From: Bacteroidota bacterium
GTDB taxonomy: Bacteria; Bacteroidota; JABWAT01
NCBI GenBank assembly: GCA_017303995.1
Contig: JAFLBE010000003.1
Location: 62,001 to 126,000, forward strand
DNA: 64,000 bases
Reading direction: 5' to 3'
Shown here: positions 1 through 8,425 of the stretch, piece by piece
How the letters are laid out: each line of letters begins with the position of its first letter
Numbering within the stretch: the stretch's first letter is position 1
Program-made: the position numbers and the translations under genes
The notes under the pieces: model-generated
The model's input: only the letters and a program-made list of their open reading frames with translations
Told to the model about the DNA's origin: nothing
Databases searched by the model: none

Positions 1-41
1 CCCCTGCCTTCCAGGGTAAGATAAATCGTTTCGTTTGACAT
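1..41 (-). CDS. greA: Probable transcription elongation factor GreA, N-terminal fragment
   Basis: Only the first 13 codons are inside the window, read leftward from an ATG at 41. They encode MSNETIYLTLEGR, which resembles the N-terminus of GreA-family cleavage factors, where a short YLT-x-EG segment starts the antiparallel coiled coil that enters the RNA polymerase secondary channel. A purine-rich AGAGG sits a few bases upstream of the ATG on the minus strand and supports this start. The call rests on a very short peptide, so it is tentative; any other protein starting in this way is possible. Confidence 0.35.
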   Translation of the reverse strand, partial: MSNETIYLTLEGR

Positions 42-76
42 GGTTTCCTCTGTCTGGACCTTTTTTTAAAATAAAA

Positions 77-104
77 AAAACCTGATGACACCTCACCAGG
101 TTTT
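77..104. terminator. Terminator-like hairpin in the greA leader
   Basis: AAAACCTG at 77-84 pairs with CAGGTTTT at 97-104 around a 12-base loop. On the minus strand the stem is followed by a run of T (TTTTATTTT), the layout of an intrinsic terminator. On the plus strand only four T follow. It lies between two divergent genes (41 minus, 151 plus), so it cannot end a gene in the usual way; it would act inside the 5' leader of the minus-strand gene. Confidence 0.5.
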
Positions 105-150
105 ATGCTAACGAAAATACGCTATTACTTATCCTTTGTCAATCATCATA

Positions 151-1158
151 ATGAATGAACCCATTTCTCTGATTATTTGTGCTCACAATGAAGAAGATAA
201 CCTCCCTTCGCTATTAAATTCGATCATTCCTGGTCATCAGGATGAAATAGTAATTGTGCTTGACCGTTGTACTGATCGGTCAGAACAAATAGTAAAATCG
301 TTCATGGATCGCCTTCCAATTAGCATGGTTTCGATTTCTGAATCTGAATGGCCCGATTCACCCAAGAAATGGGCAGTATATCAAGGCATCACTCATTCAA
401 AAAATAACCATCTTGCTTTTACTGACGCAGATTGCATCCTCCCCCCACACTTTTTTCCAGATTTTCGCACCCTTTTTTTAACTTCCGGTATTATTGTGGG
501 TTATAGCCTTCCAATTATTAAACCGCAGGATGGTTTTTTGATTCAACTGCAATTTATGGATGCGCTTTTCACGGCAGTGAAATACACCCTGTTTTTTGAA
601 CTTAAACAGCCATACATGGCTGTCGGTAGAAATTGGGGGTTCCACAAGGATTTATTTCAGAAAGAGTTACTGGAAAGTCATGCAAACATAAAATCGGGTG
701 ATGATGATCTGTTGTTTCAGCAATTACTTCGTAAGGAACCACGGTTGTCTCATCTTTTTCTTAATGTAGACACCAAAGGTCTGAAACATTCCTGGTTGGA
801 ATTGTTGAATCAAAAAGCCAGGCATTATAAAGCTGGGGTAAATTATAGGTTCAAAACACTTCTTTTATTGGGTATTTATGACCTTTGGGTTCCATTCTTT
901 ACATTATTAATTGTCATTTCTGGTGGTCTTGGTTGGGTTCCGGGACTCCTTTCAGGAAGTGTTCTATTCGTTGGTGGATTACTTGTTCCTATCTTTAAAG
1001 GACGTCAAATTTTGAAAAGGTTAGGGTTTCCTGTGTCTTCCATCACCCGGATCTCAGTTTTTGCCCTGCTCTATCATTTCCTACTTCCATTTTTTTCCGT
1101 ATTTTTACAGCTTTTCAATCCTAAATGGAAAAGTGAAAAGCGCTTTTCCCCGAAATAA
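151..1158 (+). CDS. Family 2 glycosyltransferase, membrane-anchored
   Basis: This 335-residue protein begins with a GT-A fold: the start MNEPISLIICAHNEEDNLP is the usual nucleotide-sugar binding strand, DRCTD follows, and TDADC is the metal-binding DxD. SGDDDLL in the middle is the acidic acceptor-site motif. The C-terminal third (from about residue 235) holds several hydrophobic segments that would anchor it in the inner membrane. Instead of QxxRW it has QKARHYK. A TTG at 136 is in frame, but the ATG at 151 leaves a normal GT2 start. It is the first gene of a six-gene operon, five bases ahead of the flippase-like gene. Donor and acceptor are unknown. Confidence 0.85.
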   Translation: MNEPISLIICAHNEEDNLPSLLNSIIPGHQDEIVIVLDRCTDRSEQIVKSFMDRLPISMVSISESEWPDSPKKWAVYQGITHSKNNHLAFTDADCILPPHFFPDFRTLFLTSGIIVGYSLPIIKPQDGFLIQLQFMDALFTAVKYTLFFELKQPYMAVGRNWGFHKDLFQKELLESHANIKSGDDDLLFQQLLRKEPRLSHLFLNVDTKGLKHSWLELLNQKARHYKAGVNYRFKTLLLLGIYDLWVPFFTLLIVISGGLGWVPGLLSGSVLFVGGLLVPIFKGRQILKRLGFPVSSITRISVFALLYHFLLPFFSVFLQLFNPKWKSEKRFSPK

Positions 1159-1163
1159 ATTAA

Positions 1164-2228
1164 GTGTTCAAAAATTTCATTCAAAAATATTTCAAACCCC
1201 TGATATGGGGACTAAAAATTTTCACCCTTGCCGGGTTGATCTCAGTTTGTTTTTTTATAAACTGGAATGAAGTTTTTCGTCTGGGACACCGTGCTGATTC
1301 TTCTTACCTGATTCTTGCCGGCCTCCTTGTCATTCCAAACATTTTTTTCAGTTGGTTGAAGTGGGATTATGTTGTTCGGTTTATCGATTCCAGAGTAAGG
1401 AAACGGGTTACCTTTTATTCCATGCTTTCCGGACTTGCTTTGGATACCGTGACACTTTCACCAATTGGTGATTATGCAGGTCGTTTATTAAATATGTCTG
1501 CATTTCCAAAAGCCTCACTTGTTGCCCTTCATTTTATTGAAAAGATCTCTCTCCTTTTTATTTCGTGTATTGCTGGTTCAATAGCCTTTATCGTCATTGC
1601 ATGGAATTACATCCCGGGTGCAGTCGAAAAAGAACTGATAATGGGTTTGGGAATTTTCTTTCTCCTGTTTGGGATTGCAGGAATTTTCTTTTGTGCTACG
1701 CCGAAACCTTTTCTCAAGCTAATCCCCAAATTTAAATTTATTGGTCAATTTCATTTGGATGGTGCAACACTGGCTGCCCAAAGATTAAATGCCGGCGATA
1801 ATATTTATTTGATTTTTGTAAATGTACTTAAATACTTTACCTATATAACTCAGTTTTATCTGATCATTTTAGCATTTGGATCATTACCAATCTCAATTGG
1901 ATATCTTGGGGCAACAGCAACTCTGCTGGTAAGATCTGTTTTGTCTGGGTTGACATTTGGTGATTTGGGAATTCGTGAAATTTCCTCAGTTTACTTTTTT
2001 ACAAAATTTGGCTTGAGTGCCGAAATTGCTCTTTTCAGCGCACTTCTACTTTTTATTATCAACAGACTTACTCCTTCTGTGATTGGAATTTTGATCATCA
2101 TGGCAATGGAAATAAAACCGACTTCGCTTTCAAAACAGGTCAGGTTTATGAAAATTCAACGAATCAGAAAAAGGCATTCAGCCAAACTTAAAATTTCAGA
2201 TAAACCGGTTGCAGAACCTGTTGAATAA
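1164..2228 (+). CDS. UPF0104/flippase-like integral membrane protein
   Basis: A 354-residue polytopic protein with about eight hydrophobic segments, of the lysylphosphatidylglycerol-synthase transmembrane/UPF0104 type (relatives include HpnL, AglD and the MprF flippase half). The segment SGLTFGDLGIREISSVYFF in the last third is the characteristic conserved stretch of the family. It likely moves or presents a lipid-linked intermediate across the inner membrane. It starts with GTG five bases after the first glycosyltransferase, and its stop codon shares a base with the next start (TAATG), indicating translational coupling. The basic C-terminal tail (KIQRIRKRHSAKLK) should be cytoplasmic. The substrate is not evident from sequence. 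Confidence 0.75.
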   Translation: MFKNFIQKYFKPLIWGLKIFTLAGLISVCFFINWNEVFRLGHRADSSYLILAGLLVIPNIFFSWLKWDYVVRFIDSRVRKRVTFYSMLSGLALDTVTLSPIGDYAGRLLNMSAFPKASLVALHFIEKISLLFISCIAGSIAFIVIAWNYIPGAVEKELIMGLGIFFLLFGIAGIFFCATPKPFLKLIPKFKFIGQFHLDGATLAAQRLNAGDNIYLIFVNVLKYFTYITQFYLIILAFGSLPISIGYLGATATLLVRSVLSGLTFGDLGIREISSVYFFTKFGLSAEIALFSALLLFIINRLTPSVIGILIIMAMEIKPTSLSKQVRFMKIQRIRKRHSAKLKISDKPVAEPVE

Positions 2229-3355
2229 TGGAACTTGTTTTCATTGGTTTCAGTATATTTTACCTGACAACATTAAGTTGGTATTTGATTGGTTTTAAAA
2301 AGCTCCCCAAATCTTTCCCTCAAACTTCAACTTTTATTCCTTCTGTTTCTGTAATCATCGCAGCACGCAATGAACAAAAAGATATCTTGCGATGCCTTCA
2401 ATCTCTTCTCACGCCAGAAAACCAAAAAATTATAAATGAAATAATTGTCGTTGATGATTTTTCGACAGATTCAACGTTTGAACTTGTTATACAGATGGCA
2501 AAACTGCATCCTATGATAAAGGGAATTCAAACCAAATCTTTTCCCGAGTTTTCTGATGTTAAAAGTCCCAAAAAAAGAGCAATCTTATGTGGACTTTCAG
2601 TTGCAAGTGGAAAATGGATTGCATTAACAGATGCAGATTGCATTGTTTCATCTTCATGGGGAATGGTCTTTACTGATGCAATTTCTGAATCGAGTCAGAT
2701 GATTGCTGGTCCGGTTGAATTTATCACTGACCAGTCACTTTTTTCAACCTGGCAGCATCTTGAATTTGCAGGATTGATGTTGGTTGCGGCAGGTTCAGTC
2801 GGGCAAAAGAAACCGTCAACCATAAATGGTGCAAACTTATGGATCAAAAAAGAAGCTTTCAATTCAGTTGGTGGATTTGAGGGAATCTCACACCTGATCA
2901 GTGGTGATGATGAACTTCTCATGCACAAAATACATGCAAAATACCCAGATGGAATTCAATATCTTCCCACACCGGAAGCTTTGGTTCTAACCAGACCACA
3001 GCCAAACTTGAGTTCCTTTTGGAACCAAAGAAAAAGGTGGGCAAGCAAAGGACTTCATTATCAATCTGGAAGTTACAAGGTTTTTCTTGCCTTTTTCTGG
3101 CTCGCTCATTTTCTGTTTTTACTATTGCCATTTTTTGCTCTTTTAGGTTTGGTAAGCTGGTTTATTCCATTTTTTATATTTTTAATCAAATTTTTTGCTG
3201 ATGGATTGTTTTTGTCTGCTTCAAACAACTTTCTTACGCAAAAAGTAAATCCGTTTTCTGTTCTTTGGTTTGGTTGGATTCAAATTCCCTACCTCGTTTT
3301 TACTGGTTTGATGGGTACATTTTCCCGATTTGAGTGGAAAGGTGTGCGGTACTGA
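2228..3355 (+). CDS. Family 2 glycosyltransferase with QRKRW motif
   Basis: A 375-residue GT2 enzyme. An N-terminal hydrophobic segment precedes the catalytic domain with VIIAARNEQKDI, VVDDFSTDST, the LTDADC metal site, SGDDELL and NQRKRWASKG. The last is the Q(Q/R)xRW acceptor motif typical of ceramide-glucosyltransferase, hyaluronan-synthase and cellulose-synthase-like members. At least two C-terminal membrane spans follow. This layout fits transfer of sugar to a lipid acceptor at the cytoplasmic face. It is coupled to the gene before (TAATG) and the gene after (TGATG). Donor sugar and acceptor cannot be read from sequence. Confidence 0.85.
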   Translation: MELVFIGFSIFYLTTLSWYLIGFKKLPKSFPQTSTFIPSVSVIIAARNEQKDILRCLQSLLTPENQKIINEIIVVDDFSTDSTFELVIQMAKLHPMIKGIQTKSFPEFSDVKSPKKRAILCGLSVASGKWIALTDADCIVSSSWGMVFTDAISESSQMIAGPVEFITDQSLFSTWQHLEFAGLMLVAAGSVGQKKPSTINGANLWIKKEAFNSVGGFEGISHLISGDDELLMHKIHAKYPDGIQYLPTPEALVLTRPQPNLSSFWNQRKRWASKGLHYQSGSYKVFLAFFWLAHFLFLLLPFFALLGLVSWFIPFFIFLIKFFADGLFLSASNNFLTQKVNPFSVLWFGWIQIPYLVFTGLMGTFSRFEWKGVRY

Positions 3356-3990
3356 TGGTTGCAAATTGGCTTACACGTTTGTTAATCAAAACTGGGATTT
3401 CAGGTTTTTCAGTAAAGGACAATGTAAATCGAAAAGTCATCTATCTTACACTTGACGACGGACCAAACCACAAAACCCAGGACTTACTTAACTGGATGGA
3501 AAGTCAGAGTATCCTTGCAACACATTTTTGGGTTGGTGAACGAATCAGAAAAGCAGAAATTGATTTTCAAAATCTTCATGGTCAACAGTTTGCAGTTCAT
3601 GGTTTTAGCCACAAAAAATATTCAAAATTATCTTTTAGTGAAATAGATTTTGAATTAGCCCAACTCAAACAGCTGGGTCTTGAAAACTTAAATGGTTACC
3701 AATCCTGGTTTCGCCCACCTTATGGTTCATGGAAACCTGGTTTGGGCAAGAAACTGAAAAAGGAAGGCTATACTATCCTATTTTGGAGCTTTCTGTTTAC
3801 TGATTGGCTTGAATCGTTTGAACCCAATGTGATTCAAAAAAGAAAAAATGAATGGCTTAAAAAGGGTTCAATTCTTGTTTTTCATGATAAACCAGAGTTT
3901 CACGATAGAATTAAAGAATCTTTGATACTTGTAAAAGAAATATGTAACCAAAATGATTTTGAGTTGTCATGCTTGCCCTTACCGAAATAA
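3355..3990 (+). CDS. Polysaccharide deacetylase (NodB homology domain)
   Basis: A compact 211-residue carbohydrate esterase family 4 protein. Motif 1 is YLTLDDGPN, with the catalytic base and the metal Asp. Motif 2 is VHGFSHKKYS, giving both metal histidines but Gly in place of the usual Ser/Thr after the first. Motif 3 is FRPPYGSW and motif 5 is LVFHDK. The family removes acetyl groups from N-acetylhexosamines. No signal peptide is visible, so it should act in the cytoplasm on a lipid- or nucleotide-linked sugar rather than on the wall. A GTG at 3334 is in frame, but the ATG overlapping the previous stop fits operon coupling better. Confidence 0.85.
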   Translation: MVANWLTRLLIKTGISGFSVKDNVNRKVIYLTLDDGPNHKTQDLLNWMESQSILATHFWVGERIRKAEIDFQNLHGQQFAVHGFSHKKYSKLSFSEIDFELAQLKQLGLENLNGYQSWFRPPYGSWKPGLGKKLKKEGYTILFWSFLFTDWLESFEPNVIQKRKNEWLKKGSILVFHDKPEFHDRIKESLILVKEICNQNDFELSCLPLPK

Positions 3991-5090
3991 TTTTGTGGCT
4001 GTTTGCTATCGTTTTTCTTTTTGAAGGTTTTAGAATCCTCGGTGGATTGAAAAAGGCCGCCAACTCTGGTTCAACCAAAGTTGAATCTGAAAAGGTTGAT
4101 GGAATTTCACTGGTCATTCCTGTACGAAATGAGCATTCGAATCTGTTAAGTTTAATTGATAACCTCAATGAACTCGAACGTCCGGAATGTGGATTTGAAG
4201 TCATCTTTGTTGATGATCATTCAGATGATGAAACCCTTCAGGTTTTATTTCAATTCAAGCAGGATTACGAATGGGTAAAGGTAGTAAGTCTGAAAAATGA
4301 TTCCGGGAAACCTTCGGCAATTGATGCAGGAATTAAATCGGCTACCTTTTCTGTGATTGCAACTACTGATGCCGATATGAAACTGAATTCTGAATGGATC
4401 AGGTTTCTAAATAAAACCTTCAGCACAAACTCCAAAATTTCTATGGCGTGTGGTCCGACACTTTCCACAGAAGATGGATTTATGGGAGAAGGTCAGGTGA
4501 CAGACTGGATGTATATGATGGCTGTTGCTTCGGGTAGTCTTCATTCCGGATTCCCGCTTTCTGCCATTGGAAATAATATGGCTTTCAGAATTAAGGACTA
4601 CAATGATCTGGGTGGTTATCGTTTACTTCCCTTTTCAATTACAGAGGATTTTGCTCTTTTTCGCTTGTTCTTGTCTGCCGGAAAGCAGGTTGTATTTCCT
4701 TCAACCCATGAAAACCTTCATTTAACTCAACCAAACAGAAGCTGGAAGGAATTTGTTAGTCAACGAAAACGTTGGATTCTTGGCGGGGTTAAAAGTCCGG
4801 TAAGAAGCTGGGTACTTGTTGCTTCGGGAATTGGGCTCCATTTTTCGATTCTTTTTGGCTGGTTGCTAAATCCGTGGTTATGTCTCGCAGCAATTTTGAT
4901 AAAACTTGCGACCGATTACTTACTGATCAACCAATTTTGCAACCAAACGGGAACAAGCTTTAACCGTAAAGGTTTTTTCCAGTTTGAAATTGTTTATCCA
5001 TTTATTAATCTGAGTATACCAATAATAACCCTGTTTAGCAGGAAGGTAACCTGGAAAGGCAGAGAATATCATGAAACCCATTCTCGCTAA
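3969..5090 (+). CDS. Family 2 glycosyltransferase with QRKRW motif
   Basis: The third GT2 of the operon, 373 residues. An N-terminal membrane segment is followed by SLVIPVRNEHSNL, VDDHSDDET, the TTDADMKL metal site, the acidic ITEDFALF and SQRKRWILGG (Q(Q/R)xRW motif). C-terminal hydrophobic segments return it to the membrane. It resembles the glycosyltransferase at 2228 more than the one at 151, so the pair may extend the same acceptor in turn. The gene overlaps the deacetylase by 22 bases and the next gene by 20, strong evidence of co-expression. The sugar and acceptor are unknown. Confidence 0.85.
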   Translation: MLALTEIILWLFAIVFLFEGFRILGGLKKAANSGSTKVESEKVDGISLVIPVRNEHSNLLSLIDNLNELERPECGFEVIFVDDHSDDETLQVLFQFKQDYEWVKVVSLKNDSGKPSAIDAGIKSATFSVIATTDADMKLNSEWIRFLNKTFSTNSKISMACGPTLSTEDGFMGEGQVTDWMYMMAVASGSLHSGFPLSAIGNNMAFRIKDYNDLGGYRLLPFSITEDFALFRLFLSAGKQVVFPSTHENLHLTQPNRSWKEFVSQRKRWILGGVKSPVRSWVLVASGIGLHFSILFGWLLNPWLCLAAILIKLATDYLLINQFCNQTGTSFNRKGFFQFEIVYPFINLSIPIITLFSRKVTWKGREYHETHSR

Positions 5091-6063
5091 TTATTATGTC
5101 ACCAACAAGTGCAATGCAAGTTGTGATTTTTGTGATATCTGGGAAGATTTTAAATCGCCCTTTATCAACCTTGATGATGCAGAAAAAAATCTGACTGACC
5201 TAAAAAAACTAGGTGTTAAAGTTATCGATTTTACCGGAGGTGAACCTCTGTTACATCCGAATATCGATGAATTGCTCAGAATGGCAAAATCTAAAGGATT
5301 TCTGACAACCATCACTTCAAACGGACTTTTGTATCCTAAAAAGGCAGAATCGATAAAAGGGTTAATTGATTTGCTCCATTTTTCCCTGGATTCTCCCATT
5401 AAGGAAGAACATGATCTTCATCGGGGTGTCAAGTGTTTTGATTTTGTTTTTACAAGTATTGAGCTGGCTCTCTCTCTTGGTGAAAAGCCAGATCTGCATT
5501 TTACAGTAAGAAATGAAAATGTTCATCATTTGCCGGAAATGCTATCACTTGCCCGGAAGCATGGTGTCATTCTGATTATAAATCCACTTTTTAGTTATGG
5601 TGATCGTGGCGGGCAGTTAACACCAGAAGTGCTGGATATTCTTGAAAGTTACATCAATACACCCGGAACTTACCTGAATCCTGCTTTTATTGATTTAAGA
5701 AGAAATGGCGGAAATGATATTTCTGATCCGGTTTGTAAAGCAGTGAGCACAACCGTTGTTATCAGTGCAAGAAATGAGCTGTTGTTACCTTGTTATCATT
5801 TCAATAACCAAAAGATTCAACTTAATGGTGATTTGTTTGATCAGCGCCATTCACAAACGGTGAAAGCAGCAGAAAGTATGCAGGGAAAGTACAATTTTTG
5901 TCAGGGATGCACCGTAAATTGTTATTTTGAACCCTCTTTTACGATGTCAATGAATGCTTACATGGTCAAAGCATTGCCTTCAAAAGTGAAATATTCTTTT
6001 ACTAAGTTTATCAGTCAGAAGGTAAAGGCAAAACTTGGATTTGGGTTAAAAGGAAAGAGTTAA
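5071..6063 (+). CDS. Radical SAM protein with C-terminal cysteine cluster
   Basis: A 330-residue radical SAM enzyme. C14, C18 and C21 form the CxxxCxxC motif that binds the catalytic [4Fe-4S] cluster, and DFTGGEPLLHP carries the GGEP strand contacting SAM. The C-terminal part adds cysteines in DPVCK, LLPCYHF and FCQGCTVNCYF, suggesting a second SPASM/Twitch-like cluster. The reaction is unknown. Its position as last gene of the glycosyltransferase/deacetylase operon (20-base overlap) suggests it modifies the sugar or lipid part of the same product, as HpnJ and HpnH do in hopanoid clusters. Peptide substrates, common for SPASM proteins, are an alternative, but no precursor-peptide gene is seen nearby. 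Confidence 0.75.
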   Translation: MKPILANYYVTNKCNASCDFCDIWEDFKSPFINLDDAEKNLTDLKKLGVKVIDFTGGEPLLHPNIDELLRMAKSKGFLTTITSNGLLYPKKAESIKGLIDLLHFSLDSPIKEEHDLHRGVKCFDFVFTSIELALSLGEKPDLHFTVRNENVHHLPEMLSLARKHGVILIINPLFSYGDRGGQLTPEVLDILESYINTPGTYLNPAFIDLRRNGGNDISDPVCKAVSTTVVISARNELLLPCYHFNNQKIQLNGDLFDQRHSQTVKAAESMQGKYNFCQGCTVNCYFEPSFTMSMNAYMVKALPSKVKYSFTKFISQKVKAKLGFGLKGKS

Positions 6064-6083
6064 ATCAGGAAGAGATAAACGTA

Positions 6084-6112
6084 AAAAGGCTCAGGGTATC
6101 CTGAAGCCTTTA
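6084..6112. terminator. Bidirectional hairpin between convergent genes
   Basis: AAAAGGCTCAGG at the left pairs with CCTGAAGCCTTT at the right around a short loop, with one bulged A. It lies in the 60 bases between the radical SAM stop and the stop of the convergent STAS gene, so it probably ends both transcripts. T-tracts are short. Confidence 0.55.
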
Positions 6113-6123
6113 CTACTTTAAAA

Positions 6124-6459
6124 TCAGAAGGTATTGATTGCGGATTCTACCGTTTTATGGCATTCAAAAACTTTGATCAGGTGGGTGACAACAAGCAATG
6201 ATTCAATTTTTTGTTCGACTCTGGCTAATTTCAGAGAACCACCAGCTTCTTTAACAACATTGTGACAACTCACAATTGCGCCTAATCCGGAACTGTTCAT
6301 CCACTTGATGTTTCCAAGGTCAAAAACAAACTTTGTATTGCCTGCTTTAACTTGTTTTTCAACTTCATCGCGGACTTCTTTAGTTTCGTCTCCGCCCATC
6401 AGTTTTCCATTTAGTTCCATTACTGTAACGTGGCCAACGTGGCTAACTTTAATGCTCAT
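6124..6459 (-). CDS. STAS-domain protein (anti-sigma factor antagonist type)
   Basis: A 111-residue single STAS domain. Residues 44-60 hold FVFDLGNIKWMNSSGLG, matching the strand and phosphoacceptor loop of SpoIIAA/RsbV proteins; S57 is the likely phosphorylated serine. Such proteins bind an anti-sigma kinase when dephosphorylated. No partner kinase or PP2C phosphatase is in the window, and MlaB-like STAS proteins also exist, but this gene lies more than 5 kb from the Mla operon. A strong AGGAG lies six bases before the ATG. Further upstream on the minus strand there is a GATATTTG box, one base off the TAnnTTTG consensus. Confidence 0.85.
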   Translation of the reverse strand: MSIKVSHVGHVTVMELNGKLMGGDETKEVRDEVEKQVKAGNTKFVFDLGNIKWMNSSGLGAIVSCHNVVKEAGGSLKLARVEQKIESLLVVTHLIKVFECHKTVESAINTF

Positions 6460-6676
6460 TAAAAACTCCTGAAGCTCTTTTTATATAAAGCCCAAATATC
6501 GCAGATGCTGTTCGGAATGTCAATCAGATTTATTCTCCCAATCTGAAATAATTATCATTCAATGGTGCACCTTATAAAAACAGAGTAAATCCGTCATTTT
6601 TATCACATCATCTGATTAATCTGCAACTACCCACAATCCCAGATCATGATTTTGGCGATAAAAATTGTTATCTCAT

Positions 6677-7042
6677 TTAAGGGTTGGATGGATCAAAAAT
6701 GACTTCAAAAAGATTACCGTCCGGATCGGCGAAGTAAAATGAATACGAATTATCACGATGCAGTTTGGGTTGAGTTTTCAATTGTGCTGTTGAACCAGAA
6801 AGACTCTTGAATGCATCGTCAACATCCTGATTTGATGCTACACGAATTCCTAGATGCGGGTGATGTTTTCCCCCTGGAATCAGTAATGCCAGATCATCAC
6901 CAGTGTTTTTATGGCGTAAAAGACCCCAGTCGTCGTACGTGTAAATGACATCAAACTGAAAATGAGTTGAAAAAAACTCGGCTGCGTTTTTAATATTTTC
7001 AACTTCAATGGCCGTGTGGCCCATTCTTACTGACTTAACCAT
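6677..7042 (-). CDS. VOC-family (glyoxalase/dioxygenase fold) protein
   Basis: A 121-residue vicinal-oxygen-chelate protein with two beta-alpha-beta-beta-beta modules. GHTAIEVENI carries the first metal histidine position, HPHLGIRV lies in the middle, and FADPDGNLFEVIF is the typical C-terminal end with the metal Glu. The family includes glyoxalase I, fosfomycin-resistance proteins and extradiol dioxygenases; sequence alone does not choose between them. It is the last gene of a five-gene minus-strand operon and overlaps lipB by eight bases. Confidence 0.8.
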   Translation of the reverse strand: MVKSVRMGHTAIEVENIKNAAEFFSTHFQFDVIYTYDDWGLLRHKNTGDDLALLIPGGKHHPHLGIRVASNQDVDDAFKSLSGSTAQLKTQPKLHRDNSYSFYFADPDGNLFEVIFDPSNP

Positions 7043-7700
7043 TTTGTTCCAGCTCGTTTTTATCGGCCAATCTGGCCGGTCTGCTAAATTCTATTTCAAA
7101 TTCTTTCATGATATAATAAAACACCTGATCAATTGGCACATCACGGCGAATAATATCTTTCATTGAAATCATAACATCAGAATTGAGCCCACAAGGATTT
7201 ATTTTTTGAAAATAACTCATATCTGTGTTGATGTTCAGTGCTATACCATGGTAGGTAACCCATTTTTTTACAGATATCCCGATACTTGCAATTTTTTTAT
7301 CGCCAACCCAGACACCGGTATATTCTTTCACCTTAGTCCCTTTAATGCCCCACTTTGCAAGTGTTCTGATAACAATATCCTCAAGACTTCTTAAATAGAA
7401 ATCGAGGTGGGTGTTAATTCCTTCAAGATTAATGATCGGGTAAATGACGAGTTGACCGGGGCCGTGATAGGTGACATCTCCGCCACGTTCAATTTCAAAA
7501 ATAGGAACTGATCCGCTATCCAAAATATTGGCTTTGCTGTCTTTTTTTCGGCCAACAGTGAATACATGCTCATGCTCAGTGACGAGGATGACATCATCAA
7601 GATTATCAGAAATTCTTTTTTCAACAAGATTCCGTTGAAGGTTAAGAACATCCTCGTATTTGGTATTTCCGAGCTGGTAAAAATTTAAATAAGACTTCAA
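7035..7700 (-). CDS. lipB: Octanoyltransferase LipB
   Basis: LipB moves the octanoyl group from acyl carrier protein to lipoyl domains, the first step of endogenous lipoate synthesis in the cytoplasm. The 221-residue protein has the family signature RGGDVTYHGPGQLV at residues 72-85, the acyl-enzyme cysteine C170 in NPCGLNSD, and the paired lysine K136 in KKIASIGI. Length is normal for the family. Its start overlaps the SDR gene (ATGA) and its stop overlaps the VOC gene. lipA is not in the window. Confidence 0.96.
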   Translation of the reverse strand: MKSYLNFYQLGNTKYEDVLNLQRNLVEKRISDNLDDVILVTEHEHVFTVGRKKDSKANILDSGSVPIFEIERGGDVTYHGPGQLVIYPIINLEGINTHLDFYLRSLEDIVIRTLAKWGIKGTKVKEYTGVWVGDKKIASIGISVKKWVTYHGIALNINTDMSYFQKINPCGLNSDVMISMKDIIRRDVPIDQVFYYIMKEFEIEFSRPARLADKNELEQNG

Positions 7701-8425
7701 ATCAAAGACCTTCCACCATCAACGGTTAAAATAGAACCGGTCATAAATTCAGTTTCAAGAATTACCCGGATAAGCTTAACTATTTCATCCGGATTTCCTA
7801 TTTTTTTAAGAACCGATCGGTTCCTGGCTGATTCCATCCAATGTTCATCAGCATCTTCAAACGGGATAATTGTGCCGGGTGCTATTGCGTTTACTCTGAT
7901 TTCGGGAGCAAGCGCTTTTGCCATAATCCGGGTTAAGTGGCTGATTCCGTTTTTAGTCAGGTTGTAAATTGAATAATGTGTCCAGATGAGGCTACCAGCC
8001 GTATCTGAAATCAGAACAATATTCCCAGATGTGCCATTCAATTTCATTTCTGAAGCAACGGCCTGACTAAAAAAGAACACTGATTTTAAATTTACTGAAA
8101 AAAGTTTATCCCAATCATCGGTTGAACAGGTTAGAAAATCAGTTTCTTCAATGATTGCAGCGTTATTGACCAAAACTTTGATCTCGCCCTGAAAGTGATC
8201 TTTTGCATGTTCAATAATTTTACTGAACTGAGACGGGTTAACATCTGAAAGATCAGCAGGAATTGATAAAAAATCCAATCCCTTTGTTTTCATTTCAAAA
8301 TCTTTAGGAACCTGTCCGTTATGAACAGCCGCAACCGCATATCCAGCATCCAACAAACCCAGAGAAATTAATCCGCCTAGACGCCTGACACCACCGGTAA
8401 CAATTGCAATTTTTTTACTGTCCAA
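7697..8425 (-). CDS. Short-chain dehydrogenase/reductase
   Basis: A 242-residue classical SDR. The N-terminal TGGVRRLGG is the TGxxxGxG cofactor loop, here with an Arg pair suggestive of NADPH use. NNAAI is the structural motif. Catalytic Ser lies in LISDTAGS and Tyr/Lys in YNLTK. The C-terminal end SILTVDGGRSL is typical of FabG- and pteridine-reductase-like members. The substrate is unknown. It overlaps lipB by four bases and the RNA methyltransferase by 11 bases, so all are read from one transcript. Confidence 0.88.
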   Translation of the reverse strand: MDSKKIAIVTGGVRRLGGLISLGLLDAGYAVAAVHNGQVPKDFEMKTKGLDFLSIPADLSDVNPSQFSKIIEHAKDHFQGEIKVLVNNAAIIEETDFLTCSTDDWDKLFSVNLKSVFFFSQAVASEMKLNGTSGNIVLISDTAGSLIWTHYSIYNLTKNGISHLTRIMAKALAPEIRVNAIAPGTIIPFEDADEHWMESARNRSVLKKIGNPDEIVKLIRVILETEFMTGSILTVDGGRSLI

